From: Gambelia wislizenii
Lineage: Eukaryota > Chordata > Lepidosauria > Squamata > Crotaphytidae
Assembly (NCBI GenBank): GCA_030847615.1
Contig: JAUMIR010000001.1
Span: forward strand, 158,259,001-158,323,000
Direction: 5' to 3'
Length of the DNA stretch: 64,000 nt
Part shown: positions 1 through 11,039 of the stretch, piece by piece
Numbering within the stretch: the first letter of the stretch is position 1
Layout of the letters: each line of letters begins with the position of its first letter
The notes under the pieces: generated by a model
Seen by the model: only the letters and a program-made list of their open reading frames with translations
What the model was told of the DNA's origin: nothing
The model's database searches: none
Position numbers and translations under genes: made by a program

Positions 1-224
1 CACTTCCGTTTAGGACTGGAGGCGGCCGCGCCATATTTTATTCACAGAGAACTTCCTTGAATAAAATCTGGCGAAAAATGGCGCGGCTGCCTCCAATCCT
101 ACACGGAGGTGACACGGACAATTTTGCCAGAGGGACAGCGTTGTCTGAAATGTAGTCCCTGCCGCGCGGCAGCACCAAAGCTCCCGCTCAATTCTAGCGC
201 GGTAAGACGTGTCTGAAAATGTCC
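1..224. mobile_element. Palindromic MITE (family F1), cut by window edge
   Basis: The sequence matches the right half of the complete copy at 26501-26851, including the paired GCGC-rich arms and the terminal CTGAAAATGTCC. The left part lies outside the window. No coding content. It is a non-autonomous DNA transposon by structure; the transposase source is not visible here. Confidence 0.75.
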
Positions 225-388
225 ATAGTTAAGTCCTATAATAGTGTTGCCATAGTAGGTGTGAGGGGCAGAGTTAACATCTGAATTTGTAATGGCTTCT
301 TGTACCCATACTGCATGCATTTTTGTTGGGTAGGAGTAGTTATTTAAGACTGGGAAATGGTCTGTAAGTGAGCAGAGACAGACAGTTA

Positions 389-976
389 GGGGTTGTCCAC
401 ACGGTGAAAATACTCCTCACAGAATTTGCCTGGAATACGGACTGTCTTAATGTGATCCTGCATTGTCTCATCATATTGTGAAGGAGGGGGGGCCAAAAAG
501 AGGAAAAACTACACGAGAAAAGCCTCCGCGGCTTTTCCTGACTTAAAAAAAAACCTCCAGTGATACGCGCATTTTCGCTCAGTAACACAAGTGATTCAGA
601 ATGAATCACTTCCCCATGCAGGACACAGTGGAAACCTGATTGGCTGGACAAGCACAGTGGGCAGTGCTGGGTTACAGGGCAAGTACCCGCTGCCACCATG
701 TTGGATTTTCACTTTAGTGAGTGCTTGCTAAGGTGATAAAACAAAGGTTTGTGCTACCTTTTTTTCTCTCTTTCTTCTTGGGAAAGGTGGAATATCACTT
801 GTGCCTACCATAAAAATAGGTTTAAAAAAAAAAACAACTTCGGCTGCGGCAGATTTAAAAATGTGAGTAATCCACTCATGGCCACCACAGGTTGCAGCTG
901 CTGCAACTTGGAGCGGTCCATTCCCCCTATTACTGGGAGCAGTCCATTCCCCCCTCCTCTTGGTGTAGACAAGCCC
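389..976 (+). mobile_element. MITE family F3, full-length copy
   Basis: Starts GGGGTTGTCCACAC and ends with the complement of GGGCTTGTCTACACC. Flanks are TTA on the left and TAA on the right, so a 3-bp duplication is suggested but not identical. The interior matches copies at 11639-12687 and 38402-39020: a leading 'GTGAAAATACTCCTCA' block, a 'GATTGGCTGG' block, a 'GCCACCATGTTGGATTTTCAC' style block and a late 'GTGAGTAATCCACTCATGGCC' block. No protein-coding capacity; non-autonomous. Confidence 0.7.
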
Positions 977-2229
977 TAAGTCTCTCCCTGAAGTGCCTAA
1001 CATTGGATTACTACCATCTGTGTCAGTAACTTTTCTTAAAAGAGGGAGGCGGCCAGGAAAGCTCCTGCTATCAAAGAAACCTCTGTGAAATCTGGAATCT
1101 AACAAGTTAATGTGTTCTGGTTAGATGCGACCAACCAAGTAACACAAGGGTCAATCAAATTCATGGTTTTACCCCTAAATGTCTTTTAAATACACTGTCC
1201 ACATCCTCGCGTGTAATGACTAAAACTCATTCAGACAACAGCAGTGGTCAGAAACTTTGCTAGCATTTGGTATTTGCACTATATCCAAAGTAGCACTGAG
1301 ATCATGCTGCATATGATTCTGTTTGCAAAATGCTTGAGAATAAATCACAGCAGTCTGCCCAGATAGCCATTACAGTTATCATTAGAGCTGGAATGCAAGT
1401 CAGTTTTGCTGGATGGCCTTGTACAAACTCCATGTGAGTAAGTAATTATATGTGAAGCAAAGCCAAGAATCAAAGCTGGCTACTTGTGTTTGACACCCAA
1501 GCATTCTCAGTTCTCAAATCTGGCTTACAGTATTTGGATGTAACACTGCAATCAAAAGCTCACATTTTTGCAAGCACTGCTGATCCCATAGGAATCAAGT
1601 GTTTTCCATCAGGGTGCCAATTACACGACATAGCTTGTTTTTTTTTATGATGCATTTGGCTCCAATTTTTGACATTTATTGGGTCACTAGGAATATTTCA
1701 TCAGTTGGGGGCGGGTTCACACTACCTTTGAAATGGAGCAGTTGATTAGGGGCAGGAGGGTTTATGAGTTAAGTGCACAGCAAAGCAAAATACCACCGAA
1801 GGCAAAAAGGAGGGAGGGATCCATATGAATGAAGCATTTCGAAATTTTTGAATGAAAAATTGCTCTTACATAATAATATATGGAACAGCTTCAGCACATT
1901 TAGCTAGACAATTGAGAAATAGTATAATATTTGAAGTGACTGTCAAAGCTGTATCCACTTTAAGGGACTGAACAGTACATACAACATATAGTAGATACAA
2001 ACATAGAGTAGCCAGCCAACTTTGGCAGTGAGACAACTGACTCAGGTAACTGATGCTGGGGGTGGGCAGCATCACCAGTCCTTTGACTGTTTCTTTTGAG
2101 ATCCCCAGCTGATCTCTGATGTTGGAAGACAGAGCTGCTGTATGTACCACACAGCCTACACTGATCTTTTAAAGTAGCCTGATCCCTCCAAGGGTCTTTC
2201 CGCATAAGAAGGAAAAGAGTGTGGGAGGA
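977..2229. other. No gene recognised
   Basis: AT-rich sequence of 1.25 kb. Short open frames on the minus strand near 1866-2241 have no recognisable domain and no codon-like composition. I see no RNA gene and no clear transposon ends. Confidence 0.5.
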
Positions 2230-2404
2230 ATCTAGCAGCACTCTTAAGATTTAAGACAGACTCAGTATTAAAGCCAAGGGTATGTTAGCAATTACAGGAT
2301 ATCCATTGTTGTCACTGAAGAAGTGGACTGAAATCCATGAAAGTGTATGCTAAAATAAATCAGTCTTAAAGGTGCTAAGAGATAGCTGTGTTAGTCACTA
2401 TCTT
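2230..2404 (+). repeat. Dispersed repeat of unknown class
   Basis: The block around 'GAAGAAGTGGACTGAAATCC' followed by an AAATAAA-containing segment recurs in the opposite orientation near 7640-7760 and in diverged form near 17055-17150. It looks like the 3' part of an old interspersed element, but I cannot name it. Boundaries are approximate. Confidence 0.4.
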
Positions 2405-2407
2405 ATA

Positions 2408-2968
2408 GGAGATTGTCAGACACAGCTAATGTAGCACCATAATGATGCCAGAGGAATGCAAAAGGACACCAGCATCAGATGACAACATTCTTTTGCATTC
2501 TGCTGGTGTCATTATGGCATTTCTTTTTATTGATGGGCTGAACCATCAATAGATTTGCTTATTATGTTTTGGTGCTGGCATTGCCGGCACGTGAAACCTC
2601 AGGCCATTTAACTCACGTGAATGCAGCGTCAATGGACAGTCCTGCAAGAACACTTCAGGGTGAGATCAGGACATCCAGGTAAGTGACACACTTTTTATGA
2701 CCCTCTCCAGGTTACTTGTAAGTTTTAAAGTGTGTTTCTATGCTTGGTGTAATTTTTTTTTTTTTTTTGTATTTTACTTTTTATTTTTGAATTTCCTGTG
2801 CTTGCATCTTCTCAGGAGAGTGGGCAGGATTTCAGTCTAGGAAGTGAATGGAGCTCTGTGCATGCCTGGGCTGCCTGTCAACACGAGACAAGGCAAAATG
2901 TGATGGTGAGGGTTATTGTGCCAGCACAGGGGCGGGATTGGAGATTGTGGGATAGGTATCAAAGTGCC
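2408..2968 (+). mobile_element. MITE family F2, degenerate copy
   Basis: Left end GGAGATTGTCAGAC matches the terminal repeat of the complete F2 copies at 6999-7617 and 58333-58945, and the interior shares their 'GGTAAGTGACACACTTTTT' and 'CCAGGTTACTTGTAAGTTTTAA' blocks. ATA flanks both sides (2405-2407 and 2969-2971). The right terminal repeat is poorly preserved. A hairpin lies near 2440-2520, where a GCCAGAGGAATGCAAAAG-like arm meets its inverted partner. The right side abuts a BovB fragment. Confidence 0.6.
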
Positions 2969-3601
2969 ATACATAGTGATGGGAAATACGAGGCCCTGGA
3001 CAATCCTGTCTTTAGTGTTCAGCTTTATATCTTTGCACTTCCGGATCTTGTATAGTTTTTTCATAGCTGTCCTTCCCAGTCCTAGACTTCTTCTGATTTC
3101 TTGACTGGAATCTCCATTCTGATCAATGATTGATCAAAGGTATGGGAAATCCTTAACTATTTCAATATCTTCATTGTCTACATTACATATATGTAAATGC
3201 TCTGTGGTCATTATTTTTGTTTTCTTAATGTTTAGCAGTAAGCCTGCCTTAGCACTTTCTTCCTTGACTTTCCTTATTAATTGTGCCAAGTCTTTGTTAT
3301 TTTCTGCTAGTAGAATGATGTTATCTGCATATCTTAGATTATTAATGTTCTTTATTCCAATTTTACTCCTCCTTCCTCTGAGTCTAAACGTGCTCTGTGT
3401 ATGATATTTTCTACATACAAGTTGAACATATAGAGTGATAGAATGCAGCCTTACCTGACCCCCTTTCTGACTGGGAACCATTCAGTTTCTCCATGTTCTG
3501 TCCTAACAGTAGCCTCTTGTCCTTAGTATAGATTATCGACAGGACAATCAAATGTAGTGACAGCCCAATTCTTTAAGAGCAATTCATAGCTTTTCATGAT
3601 C
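2969..3601 (-). pseudogene. BovB LINE reverse transcriptase, 3' half (broken)
   Basis: Minus-strand translation gives the BovB/RTE signature around the catalytic site: NNLRYAD followed by LLLNIKKTKIM and then GDSSQEIRR...LGRTAMKKL. This element would encode endonuclease and reverse transcriptase for target-primed reverse transcription in the nucleus. The catalytic YADD reads YADN (3320-3331), and stops and shifts are present, so it is dead. The fragment is interrupted at 3602-4385 by an LTR and resumes at 4390-4418 with the region that normally carries the first catalytic Asp (DNNKALTAL, diverged). It is the 3' segment of a copy whose 5' segment lies inverted at 4419-6330. Confidence 0.8.
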
Positions 3602-4385
3602 TGTTACCTGCCTTGACAGCCCCCACCTTTCAATATCACATAATTGGCAATATTTAATAATTTGGCTGGCTATGGCCCACCACGTGGTTGGCAAGTAAAC
3701 CAGGAACTCCCCAAATACCAAGGCTGGAGTCACACACAACCTAGGGAGGGGGCCTTCCAAATTCCTTAGACAGGTCATCTGGAGGTGAGTCATCCTCTAA
3801 TCCAATCAAGGATAGCCAAGCATCCAGTGATTGCAAAATGGGTTTGTCCTCTTTTCCCCCTCATCCACAATAGAAGGTTGCCTGTGCCCATTCAGTCCCA
3901 AATGTCTCGCCCATGAATGATCATTAACACATCCAGAAAATCCTTTGTCCAGTCCTGAGACTCTCTGGTAAATAGACATTGCATTCCACTCTAAATCCCA
4001 TTCCTTCAAGGGAAATTTCAAATATAAATACCACCCCAAAATGCCAACAAAAGCATGCACAGTTCCTCTTCCTCCTGTCATTGTCCATCTGCTGTGTGAC
4101 CCTCAGAGCTCCATCTGAGTAACTTCTCATTAGCCTTGTGTGACTATCTGAAGCCTGAGTGTGTGCGTATGTGTGTTCCCTTATTATTTTTCAATAAAAA
4201 ACATTTTTACTTCATCCCCTTGCTTGGAGTCTCCACAGTTACTACTGGTATACATAGGTCAAAAGATCCTGCAGTTATCTGACCTCTCACAGCCACTATT
4301 TGAGCTAATTAACATTCCTCATAGAAATATTGATTTTTGGTAGATACACATGGAATTTCCACAGACCTCTGCAATTTGGGTAACA
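3602..4385 (+). mobile_element. Solo LTR of an endogenous retrovirus-like element
   Basis: The 784-bp unit begins TGTTACC and ends GGGTAACA, a short terminal inverted repeat as in retroviral LTRs. It is flanked by GATC on both sides (3598-3601 and 4386-4389), a 4-bp target duplication. A TATA-like ATATAAATA sits at 4022-4030 and an AATAAA polyadenylation signal at 4193-4198, in the right order for U3-R-U5. No internal viral genes are present, so it is a solo LTR left by recombination. A related LTR lies near 27270-27946. It interrupts BovB sequence on both sides. Confidence 0.85.
4193..4198 (+). promoter_or_regulatory. LTR polyadenylation signal AATAAA
   Basis: AATAAA about 165 bases after the TATA-like box at 4022-4030, inside the solo LTR. 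The corresponding signal in the second LTR is at 27755-27760. Confidence 0.6.
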
Positions 4386-4418
4386 GATCAGTGCAGTCAA
4401 AGCTTTGTTATTGTCTAG
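4386..4418 (-). pseudogene. BovB fragment at the inversion junction
   Basis: First bases of the minus-strand BovB segment, separated from 2969-3601 only by the LTR. The translation DNNKALTAL aligns with the reverse transcriptase motif that normally reads D-x-x-KAFD. Immediately right of this point the BovB sequence switches to the plus strand. Confidence 0.65.
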
Positions 4419-4664
4419 AAGACAACAACAAAGGAAGAACCTCTTCTCAAGATATGGGAATTCAAAGGGAAATTTAAACCAGGGTAGGGATGCTCTATGA
4501 TTAGCAGAGGGACATGATAGACGACCAAGATAAAATAAAAAGTTGATGGAAGCAATACACAGAAGAGCTATATAAAAGAGACAAAAAGATGGATGACACA
4601 TGGGAAGAAAAACCATACAAAGATGAACCCCAAACATTGGAAAGTGAAGTGAAAGCTACACTAA

Positions 4665-4888
4665 CTAGATTTTCAGACAACACTGTTATAGTGTTACTAT
4701 TCCACTATATTTGCTATGACTGCCTCCTGTTGAATCGTGGGATTTGCAGTTTAGGGAGGGGCATTTGCAACTCTCAGCCAGAGAGCTCTTAGGCCTCACT
4801 AAACTACAAACCCCAGAATTCCACAGGAGGCAGCCAGAGCAATTAAAGTGGAATAGTAACACTATAACAGGGTAGTCTGAAAATCTCC
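4665..4888. mobile_element. MITE with F2-like ends and F4 core
   Basis: Flanked by TAA on both sides (4662-4664, 4889-4891). Ends contain GATTTTCAGAC in inverted orientation. The core holds the inverted pair 'GGGATTTGCAGTTTAGG' / 'AAACTACAAACCCCAGAATTCC' typical of the F4 group. The surrounding BovB frame reads through when the element is removed (LESEVKATL then KRNKSPGTD), which confirms the boundaries. Confidence 0.8.
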
Positions 4889-4979
4889 TAAGAGCAATTA
4901 AGAGGAATAAATCACCAGGAACAGATGACATACTGATAGAACTGCTGCAGTTTAAGTTGAAAAATATTGGTATTTCAGT

Positions 4980-6049
4980 AGCAGAGTAAAAATAAACACA
5001 CATTTAGTGGAGCAATATTCTATATGGATCACAATCAAGCCAGCCACCTTGGACTCCTTTTCATAGTCTAGCAAACAAAGAAGCAAGTATTCAGACTTTG
5101 TTAAAAGTATATAAAAATCAGTTTACTCACATTATCTTGTGCAAGAAATCACACAAGTACAGCTACTTGAAAATATGTAAGCAGGGAAGTAAAACCATGC
5201 AGTTCTACACGCTACACATCTTCTAAGACTTGGTGCTACATTCTTAAAACAAAGAAGTGTCTGCTCCCGAGAGCAGGCCAAAGAAGAATGGTGACTGACC
5301 TCTGCAATCTAACAAAGAGATCAAAGCATTTGCTGCCTACTGGAAGATAGGTTGTGAAAAACTCTTCTTACAAACAGGAAATTTACTCATAAACATTCCT
5401 TACATGCAATCTAACTCTCTAACTGCTATACCCTTCATGCGTGCTAGGTTGCACTTTTCCAACAGTTTACAGAGACAGAGTTGACGTTAGTTCTTGTTGG
5501 AAAAATCCAGCATTCTTCCCCCCTGCACTTGCTTGCTATAAGAGCAAGTCAGTAAGAGATAGGGTAGGGTCTCCTGCATGCCTTCCTCTCATCCTATCTT
5601 TAATTAACATAGTTGTAAACAGTACACAACCAAACTACGAGATCACATGATTTAGGTTACTTTGCCTTAGGTCTTAGATCTTTTATTACTCTTTCTTCTT
5701 GCCTTGAAAGCTGCATGCTGCTCTCCCCATCTTGCTCTGCAAGAATGCCTTCCATCTCACTGACTTGGTGAGTGGAGATGAACCTCTTTCTTATCCAAAA
5801 CCTATTCATTAGTTAGTTAGGATGTAGGCTCCAATGCATATGTAGATTTAAAGCCATTAGTAAAGCTTAAGTTGCTTCTTTAACTAGAAGCTTGTCTGCC
5901 TCTTTGTTCTTGCGGTTGGGTCAAAGCACTGTACTATTGAGTCCACGCCTCCAGCTCTGCTCTGCTACAGTAAAGTCAATTCCTGACAGTTTTAACTTTT
6001 AAGAAGTTTCCCAAAAAGGGCTAACACCCTGGGACCTCAAATTTCACCA
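4980..6049 (-). mobile_element. LTR-like insertion inside BovB
   Basis: A 1,070-bp insertion separates two collinear BovB coding segments and is flanked by CAGT on each side (4976-4979, 6050-6053). On the minus strand it starts TGGTGAAATTTGAGG and ends CTCTGCT, so the 5' TG is present and the expected 3' CA is CT. The minus strand also carries a TTTTTATATACTTTTAAC stretch near 5120, and a similar block occurs near 12355-12385. No coding region. Alternative: an unclassified non-autonomous element. Confidence 0.45.
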
Positions 6050-6420
6050 CAGTTCTAACTAAAATCTGCCAACAAATATGGAAAAGAAAACAATGGCCCA
6101 CAGATTAGAAAAAAATCAATATACACCCCTGCCCCCCCAAAAGATGACACAAAATATTGTAGTATCTACAGGACCTTTGCATTAATTTCCCATGCAAGCA
6201 AAGTCATTCTCAAAATTCTACAGCAAAGACTCCTACCATACATGGAGTGAGAAATTCCAGAGGTGTAAGCTGGGTTCAGGAAAGGAAGAGGGAGAGAGAT
6301 TAGAAGATGGAAAACCATCAGAGAAGAAATGGCTAAGATGCTTCCTCCTTTACTTTGTCTCTTACTGACAGCTAAAGCCTGAGTGATTGCTTTTGCTAAA
6401 GAATGGTAGATACATCTCTA

Positions 6421-6760
6421 TGGGCTTATCTACATGATCCAGGATATGCTGGCTTCCCTTCAGTGTATCCTGGTCACAGATCAGGCCCGTTCTGCCCCTG
6501 TTACCAGGACAAAAGGGGCTGGAGTCCTGACAGAACACCAGTCCATCACTGCAGCCACTGCTGCTGCCATTTTCTTTGCTCTGCTGGGTCCAGGAAACTG
6601 GCCCACACTACGTGACAAGGCCCCCTGCATGTGACCAGCCTTGGTCACATGCTGCAGGCCTGCTGCCTGAACCCAGAAGAGTAAGGGTCACTGGCAGCTA
6701 GAGGATGGGATGGGCTGCAGGGATGGGCTTCTGCAACCCGCAGGGCCTGATCCGTTTCCT
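6421..6760 (+). mobile_element. Putative MITE (family F6), right end unclear
   Basis: Begins GGGCTTATCTACATGATCC. The first 150 bases match a second copy starting near 16127: shared 'CAGGCCYGTT' and 'CATCACTGCAGC' blocks. The start resembles the F3 and F5 terminal motif (GGGCTTGTCTAC). I could not place a matching right terminus. Confidence 0.4.
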
Positions 6761-6998
6761 CCTAATAAAAACAAAGTAAACCAATTATTTTTTTAAACTG
6801 CTGTATTGGGCCCTACCCTGGCTGGCCCCCATTTGAGCCTTGTTTCTAAGCCCCAGGGGTCATAAGTACTGCCTGGGGGAAGAATGGGGCAAATGCCCTG
6901 TGTTGTTTGGACTGCATGGCTCTCAGTTGGGGGCAGAATGGAGTAAACAGCCCATGCAAATAAGACCTATGAGCCTTATGTATAAAAACAAAATTGTA

Positions 6999-7617
6999 GG
7001 AGATTATCAGACGGGGACAAATATAATTTCCCCATCTCACTATCTCCTATCCCACCCCACTCCCGTCCCTGTAACAGTTTAATAAAAAAAATATCAGACC
7101 TACCTCAATAGCGCTACAAAAACTGCATCCCCTCCCCTCCAGCAGCCCAGGAGTGAATGCATCTCTCACGGAGCTGCATTCACTTCCTGGAAAGGAAATC
7201 CCAGCCATTCTCACGAGAGGACGATTGCATGGTAAATTCAAAAATAAGAGGTAAAAAATTACACCAAGCACTAAAACACATTTAAAAAACCCCAAGTAAC
7301 CCAGGGAAGGTAAAAAAAAAAGTGTGTCACTTACTTTGATATCCCGATCTCAACTGGAAGTGTTTGGCGTGGACCTCCCAGTGACACTGGCATCACGCCA
7401 GCATAACGAGTTACCTTTTCGCTCACCCATTGTTCCATTACAGAAACGGAACGATGGGTCAATTCACTGCATCAGCCCATGAATAAAAAGAATCGCCCAC
7501 AGAACAGAAGGGGCATGGGAGCATAATGATATAGGAACAACGTCGTTTGAAAGGGAAGTCCTTTCGCGATCTCCTGTTGTCCCTGTCGTAGGATATTTAG
7601 GTTGTTTGATAATCTCC
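6999..7617 (-). mobile_element. MITE family F2, complete copy
   Basis: Terminal inverted repeats GGAGATTATCAGACGG and the complement of GGAGATTATCAAAC; GTA duplicated on both flanks (6996-6998, 7618-7620). Length 619 bp, close to the 613 bp of the copy at 58333-58945. The interior carries the same blocks in reverse order. No coding content. Confidence 0.8.
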
Positions 7618-7639
7618 GTAGTCTATCAATAACACCTGT

Positions 7640-7770
7640 AATCTAATGTCAGGCTGGAAGGGAAGCTTAAATCTTAATTTAGCATGAGCTTTATTTGTTC
7701 AAGCATGAGCTTGCATGGATTTCAATCCACTTCTTCAGATACACTGATACAAAGATGCCCTGCCACAGAA
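7640..7770 (-). repeat. Dispersed repeat of unknown class
   Basis: Reverse-oriented relative of the block at 2230-2404, recognised by 'GGATTTCAATCCACTTCTTC'. Immediately right of the F2 MITE. Confidence 0.35.
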
Positions 7771-7834
7771 AGCTTTAGTACAGCACATTACTTTTTACAT
7801 AGAAATAAATGTCAACCTTTGTTTATTTTGTAAG

Positions 7835-7962
7835 GGCTAGGGAATTTTTGGCCCTCCAGATGTTTTTGGACTGAACTCACACAGTTCCTTATAACAGTCT
7901 ATCCTGGCTAGAACAGATGGGACTTGCAGCCCAATGTCTGGAGAGCCACATTTGCCCACAGT
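7835..7962. mobile_element. Short hAT-like MITE fragment
   Basis: Reads 'GGGAATTTTTGGCCCTCCAG' and ends 'GAGAGCCACATTTGCCCAC', an inverted arrangement of arms around 'GGGACTTGCAGCCCAATGTC'. This is the layout of short palindromic hAT-type elements common in reptiles. Target duplication not resolved. Confidence 0.4.
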
Positions 7963-8144
7963 TGGGATTATATGGAAAAAAATAATAGCCTGGAATTTAG
8001 AGCTATGACTGGTGTGTGTGTGTTGGGAGATTTTCTCTGCTCTTGGTGATTCCAGTTTGAGAACCATAACTGTTCCTTCACCTGCACAGCCCTGTCATGA
8101 ATTCTCTGTGTTGGTTTCATTGCACTGTGGCAAACCATAGGGAA

Positions 8145-8223
8145 GTTACAATCCTATGCACACTTACTTGAGAATGACTAGAGTGGAGTTTACTTCTGAG
8201 TAAACATGCCTAGGATTGGACTA
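8145..8223. repeat. Short palindromic repeat
   Basis: Arms 'CAATCCTATGCACACTTACT' and, inverted, 'AAACATGCCTAGGATTGG' surround a short centre. Related sequence appears at 61604-61680 and in part near 32650-32700. Looks like a very short MITE. Confidence 0.4.
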
Positions 8224-9642
8224 CACAGTCCAGTTCTCTGCCACCAACCTATGTTGCTCCTATATACCCTTTTTCTGATTCAAGTGCTAATAGTAGAGGA
8301 AAGTAAGCAAAATACAATGTCAAAATGGCCATAAATATATTTGTTTACCTTTGTATACATGTGTAAGAAATGTGACCCCCCAACTAGCTTCAGGGTAGGC
8401 TCACGAGACAGACAGATGTACTAACATTATATTTTATATTCTATAGCTATCAAGGCATACACTGGAAAAAGTAATTGAGAAATAGCTCTGTAATCCTGTT
8501 TTATTTAATTTAATTCTATTTCTATCCTTCATAAGGATTTTGGGGCAGGTAACAACAATATTAAAACAGCTGTAAACAATATAATCAATAAACAGGTGAC
8601 AAACCAATAAAATCAACAGTTGAACATTTTTGCTTGTATGTGTCTATTAATGCTGTACATATCCATAAGCTCAATCACAATATCACCCAAGTTTGTATGT
8701 GATGTGAGGGGATCCAAATGAAGACCGTAGTAAGGTTTTGGACACAAACTGTCAACTCATATATCAGTTGAACATTTCCTACAAATACTGAACAGCCTTT
8801 TAATTTTCTAATTATACACAAATACCTCTGCATGTGTGATTTTTACAGAGTGTCAAATGTCTGAAGATCTTTCACACTGAAAAATATCAGCCAATAATCC
8901 CATTTTTTTTTAGAAATGTGAAGAACTATGTGTGTTTCCTGCACTTTTCCACTGTAAATTAGTAAACACTGAACACCACATTAAGCAAACTAAGTATTCA
9001 CTCATATCACTAATATTTTGGATATTCACAAGAGCTACTTGAAATTCACAAATTTCAGGAAATATACATATAGAGATAAGAGACAGAAATTTTCAGATAG
9101 CTATGGGTTTGGTTTGAATCCATTTATAGAAACAGCCATTTCTGTTGCAACACTAGAAGATAAATGGATACACATAAGCAGGCCCTGAGATCTGGGCAGA
9201 TTGGAGTGTGTTATTCCAAGCAAGAAGTGTGCTCGCAGATGGCTCAGGGTGAGATTTGGCAGGATGGTGCTAATGGCACTTTTACATGGGAATATCTGGA
9301 CGGAAAACATTCCACTCAGTTCATATTTACTTGGGCAAGGTTTGAACACAACTCTTGCTATCCTCACATCATGACATACTGTGTGCTTTCCATTTGGGTA
9401 TAATAAACAGAATTCTATGCTCATTTACATGCCCAGTTTTAGGACTCTGTTTGTGTGAACAGATCTTACTTTTGTCATCAGGAGCCTGCTTCGCTTCACT
9501 AAGGTTTGTAGAAAAACATTGGAGGTAATTAGTTTGTCACCTCATTATCTCTGATGAGCCTCTGAGATTGAGAACCTTTTATTACAGAAGATTCCACGGT
9601 CTTGATAACTGGTCATTTTCAACTCAGGACAGGACTGCCCAC
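8224..9642. other. No gene recognised
   Basis: AT-rich non-coding sequence. A 79-codon plus-strand frame near 9164 has no recognisable motif. No RNA gene seen. Confidence 0.45.
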
Positions 9643-9643
9643 C

Positions 9644-9678
<35 letters not shown>
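9643..9678. repeat. (TC)n(AC)n microsatellite
   Basis: A run of TC dinucleotides passes directly into AC dinucleotides. Confidence 0.95.
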
Positions 9679-9835
9679 TTAACATGGAGGTGTCCATTTT
9701 ATTTGACTCATCCATTGAATCAGCCTTTTTCAAACCTGATGCCATCCACATGTTTTCAGGCTCCAGCATCCATCTTTTATCATCGCTGGCCTAGTCGACT
9801 GAAACTGGTGAGAGTTGTAGTTCACAACAGCTGAA

Positions 9836-11000
9836 GAATGCCAGCCTAGGGAAGACTGCACAGTGGGCTGAGCTGTTTGTCTCAATATCTAGCACTTTAT
9901 GAGTTGCATTTTGGACCCACATTCCAGCTCACTGCAGATGTGACAATTCCATCACAGAGAGTTGTTGCATTGTTATATTGTTTAATTTGTTTAATTTGTT
10001 TTAACGGCTATACATTTTAATTTTCTTTTGATGTTCTTGGCTACCCTGAGTACACTGTGTTAGCAGAAAGGCTGTATAAATTGTGATAAAATAAACAAAT
10101 CTGACATTAAGATGTAACTCCCTAAGTGACTCATTGGAAAGGAAAAAGTGTTGCTGGAAAGATAAGAGATTGTTGGCAGATATAACTATGGTCCATATCT
10201 TTCATCTGTAGTGATAATTATAGTGGCTTTCTAAATTGAACATTGGTCGGGTGTACACTGTAATTGCTCATTTGAAATCAGGTATCACCAGTGACCTGAG
10301 AAATAGGGGGTGCAACTACTCCCAGTTCTTTAGAAATGACAGTCTGGCTTTGACAATAGAATTATGGCATAATGAGTAATATAATGGCCTACCACACAGT
10401 TAATACTCATTGCATCAGCAGTACCTCCAGTGCTAAAGAGAAAGAAAGCTGTAAAGAAGGGCAGTTCAAATAGATGCAATTTAGTAATAATCTCAATGGC
10501 AGCTACTCAGTACAAGGTATAATGCATCATTCAGATGCTAATCAATCAGATTTTGGCTGCAATCAGGGGCGTAGCTATGGGGGGGGGCAAAATGAGAACA
10601 TTTTCCACCTAAATAAGAATTCTATTACCCCACCCCATTACATTTTCCTTCTGTCCCTAGATTTCTATCACTGCAGAGAGTGAGATATCGAATGTCATTC
10701 ACATCTAGAACTCATATTTGCTGCGGTTTGCAATCCCTTGGTACCTTTGCCTGTCCCTTTTCTTTGGATGAGTAAATTCTATTTTTAAAAGCTCAACTGA
10801 GGTTTTAAGCTACCACAATGCTAGAAATTTGGAGAGGGATGGAAAATTTCACTGGGCAGGCAGAATTCTTATGGGTGGGGTTAATGCCCTCATTTTGCTC
10901 CCCCATAATTGTGTCTCTGCAATCCCACAGGGGAGAATGGGGGAGGGAGTACTCTACTGGTGGAACTTTCTCTATTGACTTGGGGCTTGTCTGTACATAA
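9836..11000. other. No gene recognised
   Basis: Non-coding. Two stretches with similar wording (10569-10690 and the reverse complement of 10810-10960, sharing an 'ATTTCTATCACTGCAGAG'/CTCTGCAATCCCAC-like arrangement) hint at an inverted repeat, perhaps an old MITE, but I could not fix ends. Confidence 0.3.
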
Positions 11001-11039
11001 GAGGGGGGGAAAGTGAACTGATGCAAACTCACACATATT

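Larger units (their letters stand above)
4419..6330 (+). pseudogene. BovB LINE, inverted 5' segment, in three pieces
   Basis: Plus-strand translation shows BovB linker and finger motifs in order: DDQDKIK, YTEELYKRD and LESEVKATL (to 4661), then KRNKSPGTDDILIELL (4892-4979), then LTKICQQIWKRKQWPTD, K-A-S-K-like and GFRKGRG-like stretches (6054-6330), with stops and shifts. These motifs lie just upstream of the part encoded on the minus strand at 2969-4418. The segment is interrupted by a MITE (4665-4888) and by an LTR-like insertion (4980-6049). Together with the minus-strand half it represents one retrotransposition event with a 5' inversion. Confidence 0.75.

Noticed and set aside
2405..2971. 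Reading the ATA flanks as proof of MITE insertion into BovB
   Set aside because: Left flank is another repeat and right flank is BovB, and the right terminal repeat is degraded, so the empty site cannot be reconstructed.
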